In this document: positions 31,933-39,239 of the stretch, in pieces
How the letters are laid out: each line of letters begins with the position of its first letter
How positions within the stretch are numbered: position 1 is the first letter of the stretch
Source of the DNA: Actinobacteria bacterium UBA4426
GTDB lineage: Bacteria > Actinomycetota > Actinomycetes > S36-B12
Assembly: GCA_002390705.1 (NCBI GenBank)
Contig: DGQA01000002.1
Span: 42,611-106,610, forward strand
Length of the DNA stretch: 64,000 bases
Reading direction: 5' to 3'
The notes under the pieces: generated by a model
Told to the model about the DNA's origin: nothing
Seen by the model: the letters and a program-made list of their open reading frames with translations, nothing else
Database searches by the model: none
Position numbers and translations under genes: made by a program

Positions 31933-32705
31933 TAGCTGCCGGCCATCCAGCCGTGGTTTTCCATCGCCCGGATTTCAACACCGGCATTAATCAAATGCAG
32001 TCGCACGCCCTTGGCTACCTCTACCGCATTTGGCCGATCACCGTGAACACAAATAGATTCGGTAGGCATATCAATCGTCTTACCTGAAATGGTCGTCACA
32101 CTCCCATGCGCGAGTTCAACGGCACGACGGCCCACTTCGTCGGGGTCTTTAGCCTGAGGTATTGGCTCAATTCGTTGAGAACCATCGTCGTTGTAGTCCA
32201 GATCTGATGGTGCGTCAAAAATTACAGGGAAACCTTCTTGGCGCAATGTTAGCCCACTCGGTCCAGGGGAAATCAGAAAAGCCAACTGCGGATCCAGGCG
32301 CAAGAGCTGTTCCACGAGGCGACAAGCCAACTCTGGGTTCCGTGCAAGGTATCCATACAGGGCGCCATGTGGCTTCACGTGAGTGAGCCTGACATCTTCG
32401 GCCATGGCTATTCCCCAGAGTGCTCCCACCTGGTAAACGATGTAGTCAATGACATCTTGGTCTGAAAATTGCATCGCCCTTCGACCAAAACCCAAAAGAT
32501 CGGGGTATCCGGGGTGAGCGCCAGCATTAAGCGAGTGCCGCTTACACAAGAGCACTGAAGCTCGCATGTTTCCCGGGTCACCTGCGTGGAATCCACATGC
32601 GATGTTCACGGTATTTACAAGCGGGAGAAGTTCTGCGTCATTTCCGAGAATCCATCGTCCGAAACTCTCGCCTGCATCAGCATTAATATCAACAATAGGG
32701 TTCAT
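31932..32705 (-). CDS. pxpA: 5-oxoprolinase subunit A, LamB/YcsF family
   Basis: A 257-residue LamB/YcsF protein: VDINADAGESFGRW at the start, LLPLVNTVNIACGFHAGDPGNM near residue 25, THVKPHGALYGYLARNP near 115, and CVHGDRPNAVEVAKG near the end. In PxpABC this subunit supports lactam ring opening. Start 32705 has AGGAGATCTC before the ATG; the open frame upstream overlaps the aminotransferase gene and is not coding. It begins the pxpA-pxpB-pxpC-carrier-carboxylase block, all with tiny gaps or overlaps. Confidence 0.92.
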   Translation of the reverse strand: MNPIVDINADAGESFGRWILGNDAELLPLVNTVNIACGFHAGDPGNMRASVLLCKRHSLNAGAHPGYPDLLGFGRRAMQFSDQDVIDYIVYQVGALWGIAMAEDVRLTHVKPHGALYGYLARNPELACRLVEQLLRLDPQLAFLISPGPSGLTLRQEGFPVIFDAPSDLDYNDDGSQRIEPIPQAKDPDEVGRRAVELAHGSVTTISGKTIDMPTESICVHGDRPNAVEVAKGVRLHLINAGVEIRAMENHGWMAGS

Positions 32706-32730
32706 GAGATCTCCTGTTCGAGGGTTAGGA

Positions 32731-34638
32731 TTAAAAAAGTGGTCGGGGCGAAGCGAAAACCTGATCCAATCCTTCGATAAAGAAGTCTGCGTTCGACTTG
32801 TCAAACACCATCGGGGGCTTCACTTTTAAGACATTGTCATAAACCCCTGTTGGATAGGAAATTACACCGAGCTTGAGCAATTCCTCACTGATCCAGGCGG
32901 CCTCTTTTTTCGCTGGTTCTTGATTTTCACGGTCCCGGACTAATTCGACACCCAAATATAGGCCTTTTCCTCTGACATCGCCGATAAGTTCATGCCTGGC
33001 CTTGAGCTCAGTCAATGAGGCCAACAGGTAGGTGCCAACATTCTTGGCATTATCTTGTAAATTTTCATCGTCAATAATTTGGAGGACCTCCATTCCAATT
33101 GCACAGGACACAGGATTCCCCGCAAAAGTATTGAAGTACTTAACACCGTCGTCGAAAGCCTGGGCAATTTCACGAGTCGTGACCACGGCCGCCATTGGAT
33201 GCCCGTTGCCTATCGGCTTCCCCATCGTCACAATGTCAGGAACCACACCTTGGTCTTCAAATCCCCAACAGTGATTTCCGAACCGGCCCACCCCCACCTG
33301 TACTTCGTCAGATACACACAGTGCACCGTGGCTTCGGGCCGTAGCAAATACCTGTTCAAGATAGCCATCTGGCAATACAACATTGCCCGCAGTCCCCATG
33401 AGAGATTCAGCCATGAAAGCCGCCGGTTGGCTGTTGGTTTGCGAGAGCTCTTCAAATACCAACGATGCATCTGCCGCGTAGTGGGCTCCTGCAGATGTGT
33501 CTCCGTAACGATATGAGCCACGATAGAGGTTCGGGGTTTCAAGTTCGTGCGTTGTCTCGGGCTTGCCTCGCCCCCCCGGACCCTTATAACGATTGGGGCT
33601 TATCTCCATCACTGCCGTTGTGTTCCCGTGGTAAGCACCATCCAAGATCACGACATCGCGACGGCTAGTGAATTGTCTGGATATTCGAAGCGCAAGATCG
33701 TTAGCCTCACTCCCCGTACAGACGAAGAAAACAACTTCAAGTGGATCTGGGAGCGTTGCAACCAGACGATCCGCATACTGGGCGAGACCCTCGTAGACAA
33801 ATCGAGAATTTGTATTGAGCTTGGCCAGTTGCCGACTGGCAGCCCTTGTTATTCGTGAATTGCTATGACCCACGTGGGTGACATTATTTATTGTGTCAAG
33901 GTATGCGCCACCGTTTTCGTCGTACATCCAGACGCCTTTAGCCCGCACTAGTGCTGGCGGAACGCGATAGTAAGCCCGCTGCGATCGAGCCAATCTCTTG
34001 TCCCGCAAAGCAACTATCTCGCTGGAAGATAGTGGTCCCGAAGTTTTCTTCAGACCAAGTGAGTCGAATCCGCCTTCTATTACAGCTCGTCGAGCTTTAA
34101 AAAGTTCCTGCGTCGTCAGGAGTCCAAGTTGTGAATCGGAGTTTTTGTGATCGGGCACGAATTGAATAGAAAAATAATCTCCGATAACCGAATCGTGGAT
34201 TAAAGATGTTGATGCACCTAATGCATCACCCGCAGAAATCGTTTGACCCATCACCAGGGCCGGTTCGATTCCATTGAACGCATAAGCGAAACCAGAATCT
34301 AATTCCTGGACGAGAACTCGATTCGGTTCAACCAAGTGAACGATGGCCGGCATCCCTGGCCATCTGACCTGAGTCCCTGTTTGAGTAATAACTAACGCAT
34401 GTTGAGCGGTAGTGGCCAAATCACTGGATCGCTGCGAGTCATTAGCCCACGCCATGATCACGCTACCCGCTAAAATAATTCCAGCTGTCGTTTTTCTATC
34501 GCCTAAGAGGCCGTCAATATAAGCACTTGTGCTTAATGGGTCGGACCAAAGCGCCTCATCGTAGGCATCACTTCCAGGTGAGAGGTCGATGGACACAATG
34601 GTGTACCCCTGAGGTAGGACTTTTGTCCAAAAAGACAT
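32731..34638 (-). CDS. Class III PLP aminotransferase/phospho-lyase with degenerate M23 N-terminal domain
   Basis: A 635-residue, two-part protein. Residues 1-190 look like a decayed LytM/M23 beta domain: VMGQTISAGDALGAS and GDYFSIQFVPD sit where the family has its G-D-x-L-G and H-x-H segments, but the zinc His residues are gone. Residues 215-635 are a class III aminotransferase: RAKGVWMYDENGGAYLD, CVSDEVQVGVGRFG and the PLP lysine in VTMGKPIGNGHP. The class resembles ethanolamine-phosphate and phosphohydroxylysine phospho-lyases, known in fusions with kinase and M23 domains. An AGGAGGT site precedes ATG 34638; GTG 34644 is the alternative. Confidence 0.85.
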   Translation of the reverse strand: MSFWTKVLPQGYTIVSIDLSPGSDAYDEALWSDPLSTSAYIDGLLGDRKTTAGIILAGSVIMAWANDSQRSSDLATTAQHALVITQTGTQVRWPGMPAIVHLVEPNRVLVQELDSGFAYAFNGIEPALVMGQTISAGDALGASTSLIHDSVIGDYFSIQFVPDHKNSDSQLGLLTTQELFKARRAVIEGGFDSLGLKKTSGPLSSSEIVALRDKRLARSQRAYYRVPPALVRAKGVWMYDENGGAYLDTINNVTHVGHSNSRITRAASRQLAKLNTNSRFVYEGLAQYADRLVATLPDPLEVVFFVCTGSEANDLALRISRQFTSRRDVVILDGAYHGNTTAVMEISPNRYKGPGGRGKPETTHELETPNLYRGSYRYGDTSAGAHYAADASLVFEELSQTNSQPAAFMAESLMGTAGNVVLPDGYLEQVFATARSHGALCVSDEVQVGVGRFGNHCWGFEDQGVVPDIVTMGKPIGNGHPMAAVVTTREIAQAFDDGVKYFNTFAGNPVSCAIGMEVLQIIDDENLQDNAKNVGTYLLASLTELKARHELIGDVRGKGLYLGVELVRDRENQEPAKKEAAWISEELLKLGVISYPTGVYDNVLKVKPPMVFDKSNADFFIEGLDQVFASPRPLF

Positions 34639-34709
34639 ATCCACTTCACCTCCTAGGTATGGCTTGAGTTTACGCATTTGGCAGCGAAACGTCTTTAACA
34701 ATCAATAAT

Positions 34710-35711
34710 CTAACCAATTGCTTTTGCGAGCGCGCGTATTGTTGGCCACGTTTCGGCCATTCTTCTTTGTCCGTACATTGTTCCTTCCAGCGATGCTCGC
34801 TTTGTCCATGTCGTCGCATTGACACACAGGCGCAGCCCTGACAACTGTCTCACGATGTCATATTCAGCATCGGGCAGCGGCAATATTTCTGCGTATCCGT
34901 CAATCACTCGATCGACGGCTGACAATGGCTGTGGTTGGCGCAGCATGGCGTACGCGGATGCGACAATGAGTTCTGAAAGTCGCGGAGCGAAGAGTGTGTC
35001 ACCGACATCCAGAAGGCCAGTAACTCGCGCTTCTGTCGATACTTCGCTGATCAGGACGTTAAAATCATTTAGATCTTGGTGGATAACCTGTTGTGGAAGT
35101 TGTTCAAATTTTTCGATAACCGCGTCGCTACCTTCCATCAACCGCTCAACGGCCAGACGATTTTCTCGGTCCTCAACAAACTCTAGACAGGATTCGACGG
35201 CCACTAGGGAATCTCGCAGATCCCAATAATGAGTGGAAGGGACAGAGCCAGGATCAAAATCTGACAGCGCAAGAACTGTGTTCGCCGCTAAAAGCCCCCA
35301 TTCTCTGAGCAATCTGGGGGGCGGCTGGTGGTGGCTTGCGACCACCCGACCAGGGACCCAATTGGCGAGTCGGACCACGACCCAGGTTGAACCGTGCCCG
35401 CAAACAACGTCCCAATCGCCTTCAAGGGTAGGGACGAGAGTGGGAACCTGGATCCCAGCGAGCCTTTTATTGAGATGCTCAAGCACCAAGTACTGCCATC
35501 GGATCTCTTGGGGGTCACCGCATGTGGATCTCTTGATTGTGTATTCACGATCCTGGGAATCGCGAATCCAAACATTTGTATCGAGTTCCCCTCCCAGTGA
35601 GCGCGCTGCGACAACGGTAATTCCGTGGGTGCGTTCTACAAGTTGACAGAGATCGCCAGAGTCGGTCCCGCCTTCACGGCCGGCATCGTCTGACTTACTT
35701 TCGCTTGTCAC
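34710..35711 (-). CDS. APH-family small-molecule kinase (hydroxylysine kinase-like)
   Basis: A 333-residue protein-kinase-like phosphotransferase. ATP-binding N-lobe segment VWIRDSQDREYTIKRS near residue 50; catalytic loop QQVIHQDLNDFNVLIS (the H-x-D-x4-N motif) near 220; and GLLDVGDTLFAPRLSELIVASAYAM, the DxD-like metal site and helix typical of hydroxylysine/homoserine kinase relatives. The start is a GTG at 35711 with GGAG five bases upstream, 37 bases after the HisD-like stop. The gene directly upstream of the M23-aminotransferase matches the domain order of known triple fusions. Confidence 0.85.
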   Translation of the reverse strand: MTSESKSDDAGREGGTDSGDLCQLVERTHGITVVAARSLGGELDTNVWIRDSQDREYTIKRSTCGDPQEIRWQYLVLEHLNKRLAGIQVPTLVPTLEGDWDVVCGHGSTWVVVRLANWVPGRVVASHHQPPPRLLREWGLLAANTVLALSDFDPGSVPSTHYWDLRDSLVAVESCLEFVEDRENRLAVERLMEGSDAVIEKFEQLPQQVIHQDLNDFNVLISEVSTEARVTGLLDVGDTLFAPRLSELIVASAYAMLRQPQPLSAVDRVIDGYAEILPLPDAEYDIVRQLSGLRLCVNATTWTKRASLEGTMYGQRRMAETWPTIRALAKAIG

Positions 35712-35748
35712 CAGCTCTCCGATGCGCTTTTGCGGAAGAATATGCTCA

Positions 35749-37068
35749 TTATTTTTGTGGCTGCAAAGCCCATTCTGCCCATGGCAAGGGATCCCCTGCG
35801 TACTTTGTCGCCCGCACGTCACCGGATCGGGCATGGCCTTCGAACAGCTCAACACGACTCGCTCGACCGCACATGCGGCCAAGTTCGGTGCTTGATTCCT
35901 CGTTCACTACCTCTTGATAGGTGACCGTCTTGAGGTACTTACCAACCCAAAGTCCGCCGGTGTACCGGGCACTTTTACGGGTAGGGAGGGTGTGATTAGT
36001 GCCAATGACCTTGTCGCCATAAGAGACACAGGTTCCTTCTCCTAAGAAAAGTGCGCCATAGTCTGTCATTTTTTCGAGTGCCTCCCGAGGATTCTCCATC
36101 AGAATTTGCACGTGCTCACTCGCGAGTTCATCGGCAAGAGCGAATGCTTCATCTCTATTGCCAACGACGATCACTTCGCCATGATCCCGCCATGCCGGCC
36201 CGGCCATGTCATTCGTAGGCATCTCGGGCAGAATGCGGTCAATGTGTCCCATCGCTTTACGGGCGACCACCTCCGACGTTGAAATTAGAATTGCGGGAGA
36301 ATCTGGGCCGTGCTCAGCCTGACTTAAAAGATCAACGGCAACGATAAATGGGTCTGCATATTCATCTGCAACCACCAGAATCTCGGTCGGTCCGGCGAAC
36401 AGATCGATGCCGACCTCTCCAAACAGTTGTCGTTTGGCTTCAGCTACGTATGCGTTGCCTGGGCCGGCGAGAATATTGACTTTATTGATGGTTTCGGTGC
36501 CCAATGACATCGCAGCTACCGCCTGGACTCCGCCAAGCAAATAAATGTCATCTGCACCTGCAAGATGCATGGCCGCAATAGTGGCCGCGGGGATCTCACC
36601 ACGAATGGGCGGAGTGCATGCTGCAACATTTTGAACGCCCGCAACTTTCGCGGTAACAACTGTCATATGGGCTGATGCGACAAGCGGGTAACGGCCACCG
36701 GGGACGTAGGCTCCCGAAGCGTTAACAGGGATATTTTTTTGCCCAAGGAACACTCCAGGCATCGTCTCTACTTCGAAATCTTTCAAAGATTCCTTCTGGA
36801 GTTGAGCGAACGCCCGCACATTAGCCTGCACTGCTTTAATGTCGTCAATGGATTGTGCTGGGACGTCACTTATGATGCGCTCAATCTCTTCTTGATTAAG
36901 CTTAAAGTTCTCCGGCGACCATTTGTCGAATTTCTCTGAATACTCGCGTACGGCTTCATCGCCGCGCAAGCGGATGTCTGCGATAACTTCTGCAACAACG
37001 CCTCGAACCTCCATTTGGGCTGCAGTAGCAATCTCTTTGTCCACCGGTGCCTTGAGTACTTTCGCCAT
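35749..37068 (-). CDS. HisD-family NAD-dependent zinc dehydrogenase outside histidine synthesis
   Basis: A 439-residue homologue of histidinol dehydrogenase. It keeps the NAD site LAGPGNAYVAEAKR near residue 215, zinc ligands in LLSQAEHGPDS, the catalytic pair in ELASEHVQIL and GTNHTLPT, and the C-terminal zinc His in FEGHARSGDV. It should oxidise an alcohol in two steps to a carboxylate. No other his gene is present, and the context (kinase, phospho-lyase-like aminotransferase, 5-oxoprolinase) points to a catabolic alcohol. Sulfopropanediol dehydrogenase (HpsN) is another relative. AAGGGA precedes ATG 37068; first gene of an eight-gene operon divergent from lacI. Confidence 0.9.
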   Translation of the reverse strand: MAKVLKAPVDKEIATAAQMEVRGVVAEVIADIRLRGDEAVREYSEKFDKWSPENFKLNQEEIERIISDVPAQSIDDIKAVQANVRAFAQLQKESLKDFEVETMPGVFLGQKNIPVNASGAYVPGGRYPLVASAHMTVVTAKVAGVQNVAACTPPIRGEIPAATIAAMHLAGADDIYLLGGVQAVAAMSLGTETINKVNILAGPGNAYVAEAKRQLFGEVGIDLFAGPTEILVVADEYADPFIVAVDLLSQAEHGPDSPAILISTSEVVARKAMGHIDRILPEMPTNDMAGPAWRDHGEVIVVGNRDEAFALADELASEHVQILMENPREALEKMTDYGALFLGEGTCVSYGDKVIGTNHTLPTRKSARYTGGLWVGKYLKTVTYQEVVNEESSTELGRMCGRASRVELFEGHARSGDVRATKYAGDPLPWAEWALQPQK

Positions 37069-37085
37069 ATCAGTTCCCTTGCCTC

Positions 37086-37101
37086 GTAGTTTTAAAACTA
37101 C
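37086..37101. promoter_or_regulatory. Perfect 16-bp palindromic operator between hisD-like and lacI-like genes
   Basis: GTAGTTTTAAAACTAC is perfectly symmetric. It starts 18 bases before the HisD-like ATG and touches the -10 box of that operon's promoter, where a bound repressor would block transcription. A LacI-family gene is divergent 63 bases away, so this is the best candidate for its operator. Confidence 0.75.
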
Positions 37102-37128
37102 TATTCTTCGCATACTTATGCATGTCAA
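37100..37128 (-). promoter_or_regulatory. Promoter of the HisD-like operon
   Basis: On the minus strand a consensus -35 TTGACA (37128-37123) is separated by 17 bases from AATAGT (37105-37100). Transcription would start inside or just after the 16-bp palindrome, about 25 bases before the start codon. Confidence 0.65.
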
Positions 37129-37163
37129 GCAGTATCGAACAATACCGTCAGAAATGAGAGAAA

Positions 37164-38174
37164 ATGGCGATCACCAGTCACGATGTTGCGAGGCTCGCAG
37201 GAGTCTCACAGCCCACAGTCTCGCGCGCCTTGCGCGACCAGTGGGGGGTCTCTGCCTCAACTCGCCGCAAGGTACGCGAAGCTGCTCGCACCCTTGGCTA
37301 CGTTCCGATTCAAGCCGGCCGGACACTTTCTACGCAGACATCTGGGCGCATTGGAATTGTCAGCGCCGAACTTTCGAACCCGTTTTATCCGGCGATCATT
37401 GAACCTGTGCATGATGAACTTGCTCGCCTTGGATTTCGCACCATTCTTGTAACCGACCGCGGTCACGAACCTGTTGAATTGGAACCCATAATCGATGGAT
37501 CGTTGGACGGCGTAATTCTAACAACGACCGACTTGGATAGCCAGCTTCCCTACGAATTGCGCCGCAGAGGAGTCCCCTTTGTGCTCCTCAACCGAGACAC
37601 CCTCCAGCAAGAATATGACGCATGTGTGGTGAACAACACCGTTGGCGTTTGGGATGTGGCAAAGCTTCTCCTTGGGCTGGATCATCAACGAATCGGAGCT
37701 ATTTTTGGGCCGGATACCGCGAGCACCGGCCTCGAAAGGCGCACTGGCTTTGCTCGAGCCCTTGAACGGCTTGGGGCAAGTCTTCCTAACTCACTCACTT
37801 TTAGTGGCCCCTTCTCTTCAACAACTGGGTCTCAGGGATTTCAGTATCTCTGGAAGGCAAAGCCGACCGCTATTTTCTGCGCCAATGACGTTATCGCTCT
37901 CGGGGCCCTTAGTGAAGCAGCTGCTCTCGGGGTGAGGATCCCAAAAGACGTAACCCTCGTTGGCTTCGATAACATTCCCATGTCGAGTTGGAACATATTT
38001 GGGCTTACTACTATTGGTGTATCACTTGAAGAAATGGCAATGACCGCAGTTGGATTGCTGACACGCCGAATGGAAGATACTGAACGGGAGGTGCAGCGGG
38101 TGACAATGCAACCTTTACTCACACTGCGATCCACCCATGGCCGCCCTCGCGCTCTTGAGGAAGAGACGCGCTAA
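37164..38174 (+). CDS. LacI-family transcriptional regulator
   Basis: A 336-residue repressor-type protein. Helix-turn-helix and hinge at the start: ITSHDVARLAGVSQPTVSRAL, then RRKVREAARTLGYVP. The effector domain is periplasmic-binding-like (GRIGIVSAELSNPFYPAIIEP, GDRGHEP-type sensor region, FCANDVIALGALSEAAALG, DVTLVGFDNIPMSSW). Divergent from the HisD-like operon with a perfect palindrome between them, so it probably represses that operon until an intermediate binds. It is convergent with the SDR gene, nine bases away. Confidence 0.93.
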   Translation: MAITSHDVARLAGVSQPTVSRALRDQWGVSASTRRKVREAARTLGYVPIQAGRTLSTQTSGRIGIVSAELSNPFYPAIIEPVHDELARLGFRTILVTDRGHEPVELEPIIDGSLDGVILTTTDLDSQLPYELRRRGVPFVLLNRDTLQQEYDACVVNNTVGVWDVAKLLLGLDHQRIGAIFGPDTASTGLERRTGFARALERLGASLPNSLTFSGPFSSTTGSQGFQYLWKAKPTAIFCANDVIALGALSEAAALGVRIPKDVTLVGFDNIPMSSWNIFGLTTIGVSLEEMAMTAVGLLTRRMEDTEREVQRVTMQPLLTLRSTHGRPRALEEETR

Positions 38175-38183
38175 TCCCAGCTT

Positions 38184-38918
38184 CTACATAAACCGACCGC
38201 CCGTGACCTCGAGCACGGCGCCAGTTACGTAACTTGATAGTTCGGAAGCAAAAAAGAGGACTGCGTTCGCCACCTCGTCTGCCGCGCCCGGCCTTCCTAG
38301 TGGAATCTCACGTATCTTCTCTTGGAGTATCTCTTTCGAAAGAGATGCCGTCATGGGAGTTTCAATTAAGCCCGGTTGAACCGCATTCACTCGGATTCCA
38401 TACCGCGCAACCTCTTTAGCGGCAGCTTTAGTAAGACCGACTACGCCAGCCTTGGCTGCCGAATAGTTGGTCTGCCCAAAGAAGCCGACTTTCCCGCTGA
38501 TTGAGGACAGATTGACAATTGCGCCTCCGCCAGATCCCTTCATGTACGAGGCAGCGGTTTTCGTGCCAACCCAAACTCCCTTGAGGTTGACATTAATGAC
38601 CTCATCAAACTGTTGCTCGGTCATTTTCGACAAAGTTGCATCTCGAGTGATGCCTGCATTGTTAACGAGAACATTAACCGCGCCAAACTTGTCAACGGCT
38701 CGATCAAAGAGTCTCTCCATGGACGTAATTTCAGTGACATCACATGCAACATGCAAAAATCGATCAGAGAATTGTGTGGTTGAGTCCGGGCGTACTTCAC
38801 TTACGTCTGCGACAACAATATTGGCTCCGTGTTTCCACATCATCTCTGCTGTGGCGAGCCCGATACCTTGAGCTCCCCCTGTCACAATGCAGGTCTTGGC
38901 GTCAAGTAAAGGTTCCAT
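38184..38918 (-). CDS. SDR-family oxidoreductase (3-oxoacyl reductase/hydroxyacyl dehydrogenase type)
   Basis: A 244-residue short-chain dehydrogenase. NAD(P) motif IVTGGAQGIGLATA, NNAG in VLVNNAGITRDATLSKM, catalytic Ser in VNLSSISGKVG and the YSAAK pair in QTNYSAAKAGVVG. Overall it is FabG/PhaB-like and would interconvert a 3-hydroxyacyl and 3-oxoacyl thioester or a related cyclic alcohol. Last gene of the module (e) operon, seven bases after the ABM protein; no clear ribosome site of its own. Confidence 0.92.
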   Translation of the reverse strand: MEPLLDAKTCIVTGGAQGIGLATAEMMWKHGANIVVADVSEVRPDSTTQFSDRFLHVACDVTEITSMERLFDRAVDKFGAVNVLVNNAGITRDATLSKMTEQQFDEVINVNLKGVWVGTKTAASYMKGSGGGAIVNLSSISGKVGFFGQTNYSAAKAGVVGLTKAAAKEVARYGIRVNAVQPGLIETPMTASLSKEILQEKIREIPLGRPGAADEVANAVLFFASELSSYVTGAVLEVTGGRFM

Positions 38919-38925
38919 AAGAAGA

Positions 38926-39225
38926 CTACACTAAGTCGACGGGTAGCCAATGTTCCACTATTGGTGCCTCACCAAGAAGATCAGTCACAAGTACGCTCCA
39001 AGCACCAAACAGCTCAGACTGCACAAACCCTATTGTGTGATCTTCTACGCTCTCCCATTTGATTTTGAGGGCGAAAGTGTTGGGTCGTTCAATGCCGCGA
39101 CCAAGCGATAGTGACACAAAGCCCTGTGAACGGGGGAATATGTCTTTGCTAGCTATTCTCACCGCTTCTTCAAATGCATCTTGCTTACCTTCCTGCACTT
39201 CAATGAATGCAATTTCCTCAACCAT
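38926..39225 (-). CDS. Antibiotic biosynthesis monooxygenase (ABM)-domain protein
   Basis: A 99-residue ferredoxin-like protein: EIAFIEVQEGKQDAFEEAV at the start, SQGFVSLSLGRGIERPNTFAL in the middle and IKWESVEDH, the W/E-containing segment typical of ABM proteins. Family members are small cofactor-free oxygenases, heme-degrading enzymes or accessory dimers; no specific role can be assigned. GAGG lies nine bases before ATG 39225. Sits between acetoacetyl-CoA synthetase and the SDR. Confidence 0.75.
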   Translation of the reverse strand: MVEEIAFIEVQEGKQDAFEEAVRIASKDIFPRSQGFVSLSLGRGIERPNTFALKIKWESVEDHTIGFVQSELFGAWSVLVTDLLGEAPIVEHWLPVDLV

Positions 39226-39239
39226 AATTATTTCCTCTC

